The position numbers and the translations under genes were made by a program. Below, piece by piece: positions 23,929 to 31,998 of a DNA stretch of 64,000 nucleotides. How positions within the stretch are numbered: position 1 is the stretch's first letter; every line of letters starts with the position of its first letter. The stretch is taken from positions 29,972 through 93,971 of the forward strand of contig CAJUTM010000008.1 in the NCBI GenBank assembly GCA_910589595.1, in the 5' to 3' direction. The notes beneath the pieces are model-generated. The model had not been told where the DNA came from. It made no database searches and was given only the letters and a program-made list of their open reading frames with translations. This DNA is from an uncultured Eubacterium sp. Lineage in GTDB: Bacteria; Bacillota; Clostridia; Lachnospirales; Lachnospiraceae.

Positions 23929-25158
23929 ATGAAACTCTCCTGGTTTTCTACCATTATGCTTTTCGGCGTACTTGTCATTGCCGGAATTTTCTTTGATTCT
24001 GAGGCAAACCCGACTGCGGATACTGCGATTTCCCGCCATCTGCCGGAGCCGCAAATACAAATTCCGGCCACGGCTCCTGCCCCGCGGGCCCCCTCGCTAA
24101 ACGCCCGCTACGCCTGCGTCATGGACGCCGATTCCGGACGCATCCTGTATAACAAAAAGTCCGAAGAAAAAGTTCCCATGGCCAGTACTACAAAAATTAT
24201 GACTGCCCTGCTTGTTTTGGAATCCCACCGTCAGGCCGATACCGTTACATCAAGCAGCCGGGCGTCTTCCATGCCAAAAGTACGTCTGGGAATGAGAGCA
24301 GGCATGCAGTACCGGATGTCTGACCTCCTTTACTCCCTTATGTTAGAGTCGCACAACGATACTGCTGTAGCTATTGCCGAACACATCGGTCATTCCGTTG
24401 AGGGTTTCGCTTCTCTTATGAATAAAAAAGCCGCAGAAATCGGATTGTCGCAAACACATTTTGTGACGCCGAACGGTCTGGATGCAGACGGACACTATAG
24501 TACGGCGGCGGATATGTGCCGTCTGGCTGCTTACGCCGTGCGCAACAAGGACTTTCTTTCGCTTGTACAGACGAAATCGCATACCTTTAGCGATATCAGT
24601 GGCAAACATCGGTATTCCCTGTCAAATAAAGACGCTTTCCTTTCTTATTATGAGGGAGCTCTCGGTATTAAGACCGGTTTCACAAACAAGGCGGGCTACT
24701 GTTTTGTCGGCGCCGCCGGACGCTCAGGAATCACTTTGACAAGCTGCGTGTTAGCTTCCGGCTGGCCGCCAAACAAATCGTATAAATGGGTGGACACAAA
24801 ATCGCTGATGGATTACGGATTCGGCAACTTTTACCGGACCGAACTTCCCATTCAGGATTTAAGCAAAGCTGTTATTCCGGTTATGGACGGCAGGCAGGAA
24901 AGCGTCTCCCTGCGTCCGCTCCCGAAAATCCCCGTCCTCTTAAGCCGCTCCGACCGCCTGACAATTACCTATGATATTCCGGATACTCTTTACGCTCCCG
25001 TCCGCAAGGAAACGGCCGTCGGACTTGTTTCTTTCTATATTAATGATACATTGTACCGGAAAGAAAAAGTTTTTCCGCTGGAAAGCATTGAAAAATCTGA
25101 CTTTTCTGATACAATAGATAAAGTATTTAATATATGGATGGATGTCTTCGGATTTTGA
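23929..25158 (+). CDS. dacF: D-alanyl-D-alanine carboxypeptidase (PBP5/DacF type)
   Basis: A 409-residue penicillin-binding protein of peptidase family S11. An N-terminal hydrophobic segment (about residues 5-24) is a signal peptide or anchor. The three active-site motifs are intact: SxxK in MASTTKIMTALLVLE, SxN in ESHNDTAVAIAEHIG and KTG in IKTGFTNKAGYCFVGAA. It trims the terminal D-Ala from peptidoglycan stems. The C-terminal about 110 residues fit the PBP5 C domain. First of three plus-strand genes. Confidence 0.94.
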   Translation: MKLSWFSTIMLFGVLVIAGIFFDSEANPTADTAISRHLPEPQIQIPATAPAPRAPSLNARYACVMDADSGRILYNKKSEEKVPMASTTKIMTALLVLESHRQADTVTSSSRASSMPKVRLGMRAGMQYRMSDLLYSLMLESHNDTAVAIAEHIGHSVEGFASLMNKKAAEIGLSQTHFVTPNGLDADGHYSTAADMCRLAAYAVRNKDFLSLVQTKSHTFSDISGKHRYSLSNKDAFLSYYEGALGIKTGFTNKAGYCFVGAAGRSGITLTSCVLASGWPPNKSYKWVDTKSLMDYGFGNFYRTELPIQDLSKAVIPVMDGRQESVSLRPLPKIPVLLSRSDRLTITYDIPDTLYAPVRKETAVGLVSFYINDTLYRKEKVFPLESIEKSDFSDTIDKVFNIWMDVFGF

Positions 25159-25173
25159 AAACAAAAAAAGTAC

Positions 25174-25202
25174 TTTACATTTCAAAATAATTGTGCTATG
25201 GT
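25174..25202 (+). promoter_or_regulatory. promoter of glnN
   Basis: -35 TTTACA (25174-25179), 17-base spacer, -10 TATGGT (25197-25202). The start point would be near 25209, giving a leader of about 95 nt that contains a terminator-like hairpin. Confidence 0.55.
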
Positions 25203-25226
25203 AGAGCCATGGTTTGACAAGAGCGA

Positions 25227-25263
25227 AGGTGTTCTCATTCATTGGGAACACCTTTCTTTTTTT
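25227..25263 (+). terminator. terminator/attenuator in the glnN leader
   Basis: aggtgttc/gggaacacct stem (25227-25234 with 25244-25253) followed by TTTCTTTTTTT. A smaller hairpin (ctatgg/ccatgg, 25196-25212) precedes it. Since a promoter lies upstream and the glutamine synthetase gene 40 bases downstream, this is more likely a regulated leader terminator than the end of dacF, whose stop is about 70 bases earlier; both roles remain possible. Confidence 0.65.
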
Positions 25264-25304
25264 GGAAGACAAAATAATCATAAATGGGAAGGAAGGAAAT
25301 CAAT

Positions 25305-27416
25305 ATGCAGAAAAATGTAATTGATGATGTTTTTGGAACAAAAGTATTTAATGATGATGTCATGCAGCAATATCTGCCAAAGAAAACATACGCACAATTA
25401 AAGGATACGATTGAGAATGGAGAGGAGCTTGCTCCTGAAGTGGCTAATGTCGTTGCACACGCCATGAAAGAATGGGCCCTGTCCAACGGAGCTACCCACT
25501 ATACCCACTGGTTCCAGCCAATGACCGGCGTGACGGCAGAAAAACACGATTCTTTTCTGAGTCCGGCTTCGGATGCACATGCCGTTTTGGAGTTCTCCGG
25601 TAAAGAGCTGATTAAAGGGGAACCGGACGCTTCCTCTTTCCCGTCCGGCGGACTGCGCGCCACCTTTGAGGCTCGGGGATATACGGCTTGGGATTGTACC
25701 TCTCCGGCATTTCTCCGCGAAGACGCTATCGGCACCCTGCTCTGTATCCCTACCGCATTCTGTTCGTATACGGGCGAGGCGCTCGACAAGAAAACGCCGC
25801 TTCTGCGCTCTATGGAAGCAATCAGCAAACAGGCTGTCCGCATTCTTAAATTGTTCGGAAACGAAGACGTGTCAAGCGTGCGCTGCTCCGTCGGGCCGGA
25901 ACAGGAATATTTTCTGATTGACCGCGACATGTTTTTACAGCGTGACGACCTTATTTTCACCGGACGGACTCTGTTCGGCTCCATGCCTCCGAAAGGCCAG
26001 GAACTGGACGACCACTACTTTGGTACGATTCGCGAAAGACAGGCCGCATTTATGAAAGAGTTGAACGACGAATTGTGGAAACTCGGTATTCTCGCCAAGA
26101 CACAGCACAACGAAGTGGCTCCCGCCCAGCATGAAATGGCGCCAATTTACAGCACTGCAAATATCGCTGCCGACCACAACCAGCTGGTGATGGAAATTAT
26201 GAAAAAAGTTGCCCGCCGCCATAATTTTGAGTGCCTGCTCCACGAAAAACCATTTGCCGGCGTCAACGGTTCCGGTAAGCATGACAACTGGTCTTTAGTG
26301 ACTAATACCGGCATGAACCTTCTCAGTCCGGGAAAGGCTCCATATGACAATAAACAGTTCCTTTTGTTCCTCTCCGCGGTCATCGCGGCAGTAGACAGCC
26401 ACTCCGCTCTTTTGCGTCTGTCGGCTTCCAATCCGGGCAACGACCACCGTCTCGGCGCCAACGAAGCGCCTCCGGCGATTATTTCCATTTTCCTCGGGGA
26501 ACAGCTTGAGGACATTGTCGAGCAGATTTTAAAAGACGGCACTGCCACCCACAGCAACAAAGGAGAGCGCATGGACATCGGCGTACACACGATACCGCCG
26601 ATTAAGAAAGACGCCACGGACAGAAACCGCACGTCGCCATTTGCCTTTACCGGCAATAAATTTGAATTCCGTATGCTCGCTTCTTCCATGTCGATTTCCG
26701 GCGCCAATACAGTACTCAACGCTACGGTTGCCGACATCTTGCAGTCGATGGCTGACCGTTTGGAAGCGTCTTCCGACTTTGACACAACGGTGGACGAAGT
26801 GATTTATGAGACGTTGAGCGCTCACCGCAAAATTATTTTCAACGGCGACGGATATTCCGACGAGTGGATTGCCGAAGCGGAACGGCGCGGACTTCCGAAT
26901 GTGAGAACGATGGTAGACGCTACCGCTTCCCTACTCTATCCGCAGACTATCGAGATGTTTGAGCGTCAGCATGTCTACACAAAAACAGAGCTCGAATCCC
27001 GTGCGGAAATTAACTATGAGGCATATTCCAAAGCCATTAACATAGAAGCTAAGACGATGCTTGAGATGGCTTCCAAGCAATATATTCCGTCCATTATCCG
27101 CTATGTGACCAGTCTCGCCAACTCGATTAACAGCATTGCTTCCGCCTGCCCTGCGGCCGATACATCCGTGCAGACTAATCTCCTGAAGAAGTGCTCTTCT
27201 CTTCTGGCGAACGCACAGGAAGCTCTCGAGGCTCTTAAAAAGGCCGACCGCACGGCCAATACGATGGAAGAGGGAAAAGTACAGGCCGAATTTTTCCGCG
27301 ATACGGTATTTACGGCGATGGCAAATCTGCGCGCTCCGATTGATGAACTGGAAATGCTGGTTGATAAAGAATATTGGCCGGTTCCATCTTATGGCGACAT
27401 GCTCTTTGAGGTGTAA
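25305..27416 (+). CDS. glnN: glutamine synthetase type III
   Basis: A 703-residue GSIII (typical length 700-730, against about 450 for GSI). Signatures: PSGGLRATFEARGYTAWD, GPEQEYFLIDRD for glutamate/metal binding, NEVAPAQHEMAPI, FAGVNGSGKHDNWSL and ANEAPPAIIS. It makes glutamine from glutamate, ammonia and ATP. The frame opens at 25284, but ATG 25305 follows a GGAAGGAAA site and gives the normal N-terminus MQKNVIDDVFG. Followed by a MocR regulator. Confidence 0.97.
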   Translation: MQKNVIDDVFGTKVFNDDVMQQYLPKKTYAQLKDTIENGEELAPEVANVVAHAMKEWALSNGATHYTHWFQPMTGVTAEKHDSFLSPASDAHAVLEFSGKELIKGEPDASSFPSGGLRATFEARGYTAWDCTSPAFLREDAIGTLLCIPTAFCSYTGEALDKKTPLLRSMEAISKQAVRILKLFGNEDVSSVRCSVGPEQEYFLIDRDMFLQRDDLIFTGRTLFGSMPPKGQELDDHYFGTIRERQAAFMKELNDELWKLGILAKTQHNEVAPAQHEMAPIYSTANIAADHNQLVMEIMKKVARRHNFECLLHEKPFAGVNGSGKHDNWSLVTNTGMNLLSPGKAPYDNKQFLLFLSAVIAAVDSHSALLRLSASNPGNDHRLGANEAPPAIISIFLGEQLEDIVEQILKDGTATHSNKGERMDIGVHTIPPIKKDATDRNRTSPFAFTGNKFEFRMLASSMSISGANTVLNATVADILQSMADRLEASSDFDTTVDEVIYETLSAHRKIIFNGDGYSDEWIAEAERRGLPNVRTMVDATASLLYPQTIEMFERQHVYTKTELESRAEINYEAYSKAINIEAKTMLEMASKQYIPSIIRYVTSLANSINSIASACPAADTSVQTNLLKKCSSLLANAQEALEALKKADRTANTMEEGKVQAEFFRDTVFTAMANLRAPIDELEMLVDKEYWPVPSYGDMLFEV

Positions 27417-27455
27417 CCTGACGGCGCCATTCGGATTAAAAATAAGGAGAATTTC

Positions 27456-28856
27456 ATGATTACCATTTCCATTGAAAACAATTCTCAGCAACCGATATAT
27501 ATACAGATTTATGAGTACATCAAAAGAGAAATTTTGAGCGGTCAGTTACAGGCGCCTGCCAAATTGCCCTCTACCCGCAGTCTCGCCGCGCATCTTGAAG
27601 TCAGCCGGACTACGGTAGAGACCGCTTATGAACAACTGGTGGCAGAAGGATATGTTGAGGCGAAAGAAAAGCGCGGCTATTTCGTCATTCCGGTTACCCA
27701 TCTGCAGCAGTTCCATTCAAATACAACTTCTATCGTTACCGTGCCTGCTCCTCCCATACCGGAGCAGGCACGGCTCTTTGATTTTAATCCGGATATGATT
27801 GACGCCGAGCACTTTCCCTATTCCATATGGAAATCGCTTGGCAAAAATCAAATCGACTCTGCCGATAATTTTATTGCCGGAGAACATTTCGGCGACTATC
27901 GTCTGCGTCAGGCTATCGCCGGCTATCTCCGCGGCTCCCGCGGCGTACAATGCTCTCCGGAATATGTCGTTGTCGGCGCAGGGCTTGACCATCTTCTGCA
28001 AATGCTCTGCCTCGTCTTTGAGCGTCGCACGCCAGTGGCAATGGAAGACCCTGGTTACCCGAGTGCCCGTCAGGTTGTCCTCGCCAACGGTTATGATGTC
28101 ATTGACATCCCTCTGCACAATTATTCTTTTGATACACAGGCGCTGGCACGCTCTGACGCCGATATCTGCTACGTCACGCCGAGCCACCAGTTTCCTTTGG
28201 GATTCGTCATGCCCGTCTCCCGCCGTCAAGAACTTCTGCGCTGGGCAGATGAAAAGGCGGGGCGCTACATTATCGAAGACGACCACGACAGCGAGTTTCG
28301 TTACAAAGGCAGGCCGATTCCCTCCCTGCACAGTTTAGATACAAAAAATAAAGTAATCTATATTGGAACGTTTTCCAAAGCTGTGTCGCCGGCCATCCGC
28401 ACCAGCTATATGGTTCTGCCGGAAACACTGTTTTCCCAATACAAAAATTTGTGCGGCGGCTTTTCGTGTCCGGTTCCCCGCTTCATCCAGTCGCTGCTGA
28501 CGGATTTTATAGACGGAGGATATTTTGAAAAGCATTTGAACCGCATGCGCAAAATATATAAAGGAAAACATGATTTCATGCTGCAAAAAATAAAACAATA
28601 TTTTCCTGAAGAGCGGGCGGAAATCTCCGGCGACCACGCCGGACTTTACATTATCTTTCATTATAAGGGGGTATTGAGCGAACAGGAAATCGCGATACGG
28701 GCAAAAAAGGCCGGCATATTATTGCACCCTCTGCGCAACTACTATGCCAGCCTTCCCGTCGGTTATAAACCTGCCTATTTACTTGGTTTTGCCAACCTCA
28801 ATACCGATATGATTGCTCAAGGTATCCGCTGTCTAGCTGAGCAAGTGTTTGTCTAG
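27456..28856 (+). CDS. MocR/GabR-type transcription regulator (GntR HTH plus aminotransferase domain)
   Basis: A 466-residue protein. Residues about 8-75 are a GntR winged helix (LPSTRSLAAHLEVSRTTVET). Residues from about 110 are a type I aminotransferase fold with PLP-site motifs: YVTPSHQFPLGFVM, IEDDHDSEFRY and the Schiff-base Lys in TFSKAVSP. Such proteins sense PLP or an amino acid and control transport, PLP or GABA genes; the target here is unknown. The last 59 bases overlap the 3' end of ribF on the opposite strand. Confidence 0.92.
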   Translation: MITISIENNSQQPIYIQIYEYIKREILSGQLQAPAKLPSTRSLAAHLEVSRTTVETAYEQLVAEGYVEAKEKRGYFVIPVTHLQQFHSNTTSIVTVPAPPIPEQARLFDFNPDMIDAEHFPYSIWKSLGKNQIDSADNFIAGEHFGDYRLRQAIAGYLRGSRGVQCSPEYVVVGAGLDHLLQMLCLVFERRTPVAMEDPGYPSARQVVLANGYDVIDIPLHNYSFDTQALARSDADICYVTPSHQFPLGFVMPVSRRQELLRWADEKAGRYIIEDDHDSEFRYKGRPIPSLHSLDTKNKVIYIGTFSKAVSPAIRTSYMVLPETLFSQYKNLCGGFSCPVPRFIQSLLTDFIDGGYFEKHLNRMRKIYKGKHDFMLQKIKQYFPEERAEISGDHAGLYIIFHYKGVLSEQEIAIRAKKAGILLHPLRNYYASLPVGYKPAYLLGFANLNTDMIAQGIRCLAEQVFV

Positions 28857-29715
28857 CCTGTATGGCGTCTCCGGCAATTTGGGTTTTCAGTTCTTCCATG
28901 GAAGCAAATTTTTGCTCCGGCCGCTGAAAATCAATTAAATAGACGGTAATTTCTTTCCCATACAGATTGCCCTCATAATCAAACAGCCACACTTCTAAGC
29001 CAACCGGCTCTTCCATTCCGATTGTAGGTTTCTTTCCCAGATTGCCTACGCCCGCAAATTGTCTGCCATCCGCTTCTGCCAACACGGCATACACACCGTA
29101 AGGGGGCAGTTCTTTTGAAGAATCCGGATATAGATTCGCTGTCGGCGTATGCAGTACGCTGCTCCCTAGCTGTCTCCCTCTTTGTACTTCACCTGCTATC
29201 TGATACGGAGTTCCCAACAACGCATTGGCTTCCCGCATACGCCCCTGTCTGACAAGCGTACGGATACGTGTACTGCTTATAATATCGCCGTCGGCAACCA
29301 TCTTCTCCTTTACGATTGTCTCAAACCCATATTCCTTTCCCATCTTCTGCAGCAGGCGGATATCTCCGCGGCGCTGATAGCCAAAGCGGAAATCGTCTCC
29401 GACAATAATCTTTTTCGCATCACAGCGGGTCAACAGTATCTTTTTAACAAATTCCTCTGGCGGCTGCTCTTTAAATTGACGATTAAACGGAATAACAAGG
29501 AATACGTCAACACCTAATTTAGCCGCCAGTTGTATCTTTTCCTGTTCTCCATAGAGTACGCCCCGTTCCGTGGCAAAGGTAAACATAACAATCGTCCTTC
29601 CGCTTTTCTTTGCCTCTTCTAAAAGGAGACGGTGCCCTCTATGGATACCGTCAAACTTTCCGATACATACTGCCGTGTTATTCAATTGGAAATCTAAATC
29701 CCGTATTATTTGCAT
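28798..29715 (-). CDS. ribF: riboflavin kinase / FAD synthetase
   Basis: A 305-residue bifunctional protein: N-terminal nucleotidyltransferase with IGKFDGIHRGHRLLLEEAK, and SSTRIRTLVRQG; C-terminal riboflavin kinase barrel with RQLGSSVLHTPTANLYPD and YGVYAV. It makes FMN and FAD. Last gene of the rimP operon, 15 bases after truB, and its stop lies 59 bases inside the convergent mocR gene. Confidence 0.95.
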   Translation of the reverse strand: MQIIRDLDFQLNNTAVCIGKFDGIHRGHRLLLEEAKKSGRTIVMFTFATERGVLYGEQEKIQLAAKLGVDVFLVIPFNRQFKEQPPEEFVKKILLTRCDAKKIIVGDDFRFGYQRRGDIRLLQKMGKEYGFETIVKEKMVADGDIISSTRIRTLVRQGRMREANALLGTPYQIAGEVQRGRQLGSSVLHTPTANLYPDSSKELPPYGVYAVLAEADGRQFAGVGNLGKKPTIGMEEPVGLEVWLFDYEGNLYGKEITVYLIDFQRPEQKFASMEELKTQIAGDAIQARQTLAQLDSGYLEQSYRY

Positions 29716-29730
29716 TGTTCTCTTTTCCCT

Positions 29731-30633
29731 CTACTCATGAAACATCTTTACAATATAGTATCTGTTCTCCTGTGAATCGAAACGGTAAATGGCATAAAAC
29801 TGTCCGTCAGGCCCATACATCCGTATGCGCTCATCGGGAAGCGGATTCTCCAACGTACACAGTGAAGCGTTAATCCGGTTGCCATTGCGCAGATATTTCA
29901 TTGCTTCCTCACCGACTTCGCCTCTCCGGTAATTGTCAAATATACTATCAACCGGTATGAGAATTTCCTCTTCCCGCTTCTCTGCGACTAATGTCTGTAT
30001 TTCGTCCAGCGTCTTCGCCTGCGCAATTGTAAAAGGGCCGACCTGCGTGCGCACAAGGCTCTTCATCGCCGCCCCACAGCCGAGTTTTTCTCCGATATCC
30101 TGACAAAGCGTGCGTATGTAAGTGCCTTTGGAACACCTGACTTCGATTGTAAATTCCTGTCGGTCAAGCGCCGTCTCCCGAAGCTGTAGCTCATGAATCG
30201 TAACAGTCCGCGGCGCCCTCGGCACTTCCTTTCCCTGACGGGCCAGCTCATACAAGCGCTTTCCCTGTACTTTGACAGCAGAATACATCGGCGGTATCTG
30301 CTGTATCTCCCCGCGGAACTGCTTCAGTGTCCGGCAGAGTTCTTCTCCGGTTACGGTAACTTCCCTCTGCGACAGAATGTTTCCCGTCATGTCGAGCGTA
30401 TCCGTAGTTACCCCGAGCCTGACTTGTGCGACGTAAGTCTTTTCCATATCAGTCAGCAGCGCGCACACTTTTGTGGCCTTGCCGACACATACGGGAAGCA
30501 CTCCCACCGCATCCGGATCGAGCGTTCCCGTATGTCCGATTTTTTTTCTATGCAGAATCCCCCTCATTTTCGCCACTACATCATGCGAGGTGAAGCCCTT
30601 TTCTTTGTCAACAATTATTATCCCATTCATCAT
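29731..30633 (-). CDS. truB: tRNA pseudouridine(55) synthase
   Basis: A 300-residue TruB: KIGHTGTLDPDAVGVLPVCV holds the catalytic Asp, with KTYVAQVRLG and CSKGTYIRTLCQDIGEKLG. It makes pseudouridine 55 in the T loop. Its start overlaps the nrnA stop by four bases (ATGA). Confidence 0.97.
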   Translation of the reverse strand: MMNGIIIVDKEKGFTSHDVVAKMRGILHRKKIGHTGTLDPDAVGVLPVCVGKATKVCALLTDMEKTYVAQVRLGVTTDTLDMTGNILSQREVTVTGEELCRTLKQFRGEIQQIPPMYSAVKVQGKRLYELARQGKEVPRAPRTVTIHELQLRETALDRQEFTIEVRCSKGTYIRTLCQDIGEKLGCGAAMKSLVRTQVGPFTIAQAKTLDEIQTLVAEKREEEILIPVDSIFDNYRRGEVGEEAMKYLRNGNRINASLCTLENPLPDERIRMYGPDGQFYAIYRFDSQENRYYIVKMFHE

Positions 30634-31589
30634 TTCTTTCCCTGCTGCAGCGATTCTTCCATCTGTTTTTCGATATGCTCCGTGAGATTATTAATGACGT
30701 CATAGGCGGAGCCTTTAATGGAACAGCCTGCCGCGCGAATATGACCGCCGCCGCCAAAATAGGAGGCGATGGCGCTTACGTCGACAATCTCATTGGAGCG
30801 CATACTTACTTTATATTCTCCCAATTCTCTCTCGTCTAAGAGAATGGCTACTTCGATTCCCTCCGTCGTACGCATCTGGTCAATGACGCCGTCCAAATCT
30901 GACGGTTTCGCCTCATATAAGTCCATCACACTCTTGCGGACGACAGAAAACAGACAGCGTCCGTTCAAAATGCGAACGCTTTCCAACAGACAGCGTCCCA
31001 TAATCTGTAACTGCTTATACGTTTTCAAATAGAAACTTCCATCAATTATCTTGCCAAAAGGAATGCCTTTTTCCATGAGCATGCCGGCAATCTGCATTGT
31101 TGTTTTCGTAGTATTCGAATGCTTGAATACGCCGGTGTCGTGAATGATTCCGGTATACAGGGCACATGCCACGTCATAGGTGATTTTCTCTTCCTCCATC
31201 AGGCGGCATAATATCTCACACGTAGAACTTGCCTCCTGCACGTAGTTGACATCCCCGAACTTTGCATTCGTAATGTGATGGTCGATATTGGCAACGCAGC
31301 CCGCCTGTCTCATCACGTCGCGGGCCTCGCCCAGCCGCTCTTCATCACCACAATCCAGCGCGACAAACAAATCATAGGATTCTCTTTTTATAAAAGCATT
31401 GTCGTCCTGCAGGTAGGAAAAAGCTTCCGGAAACTCTTCCAGATAAACACAAACGGTCTTCTCCGGAAAATTCGTCTTTATGTAACCATACAGTCCCATG
31501 CAAGAGCCGATACAATCACCGTCCGGACGCACGTGTCCCCCGATAGCAATCGTATCCGCCTGCTGTACTGCTTCCATCAAACCATTCAT
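30630..31589 (-). CDS. nrnA: bifunctional oligoribonuclease / PAP phosphatase NrnA
   Basis: A 319-residue DHH/DHHA1 phosphoesterase: GGHVRPDGDCIGSCMGLYG, ALDCGDEERLG, NIDHHITNAKFGDVNYV and the DHHA1 GGGGHIRAAGCSIKG. It degrades nano-RNAs (and pGpG, the c-di-GMP breakdown product) and pAp. Four-base overlaps with rbfA and truB; this is its normal place in Firmicutes. Confidence 0.94.
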   Translation of the reverse strand: MNGLMEAVQQADTIAIGGHVRPDGDCIGSCMGLYGYIKTNFPEKTVCVYLEEFPEAFSYLQDDNAFIKRESYDLFVALDCGDEERLGEARDVMRQAGCVANIDHHITNAKFGDVNYVQEASSTCEILCRLMEEEKITYDVACALYTGIIHDTGVFKHSNTTKTTMQIAGMLMEKGIPFGKIIDGSFYLKTYKQLQIMGRCLLESVRILNGRCLFSVVRKSVMDLYEAKPSDLDGVIDQMRTTEGIEVAILLDERELGEYKVSMRSNEIVDVSAIASYFGGGGHIRAAGCSIKGSAYDVINNLTEHIEKQMEESLQQGKK

Positions 31590-31975
31590 TCGTCTGCCCC
31601 TCCATCTTCATTTTCTGCTGTGGAACGATGATTAAGTTCATCGATTCTCTTTGACATTCTGGCTGCATACTCAATCGATTTATCTAAAATGAATGTTAAT
31701 TCCGGTGTATTGCGCAGATTCATGCGCCTTGCCAACTGTACACGCGCGTAGGAGGCGCTCTTTTTCAGCCCTTCCATTGTCTTTTCCTTTTCTTCATCAT
31801 CACCCAACACACTGACATAAATCTTGGCAAACTTTAAATCCGGCGTCACTTCTACTGACATTACTGATGTCAGCGGATGGATTCGCGGGTCTTTCAAATC
31901 ATCACGGATAATCTGACTCATCTCCCGCTGCACTTCACTATTGACGCGAACATTTTTAACGCTGTTTTTTTTCAT
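31586..31975 (-). CDS. rbfA: ribosome-binding factor A
   Basis: A 129-residue RbfA: RVNSEVQREMSQIIRDDLKD and SVMSVEVTPDLKFAKIYVSV. It helps mature 16S rRNA. The frame is open from 32029, but that part lies inside infB; ATG 31975 with a GAGG site gives the normal start MKKNSVKNVRVNSE. Confidence 0.95.
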   Translation of the reverse strand: MKKNSVKNVRVNSEVQREMSQIIRDDLKDPRIHPLTSVMSVEVTPDLKFAKIYVSVLGDDEEKEKTMEGLKKSASYARVQLARRMNLRNTPELTFILDKSIEYAARMSKRIDELNHRSTAENEDGGADE

Positions 31976-31998
31976 TCCAAACCTCATTTCCAAAATCT

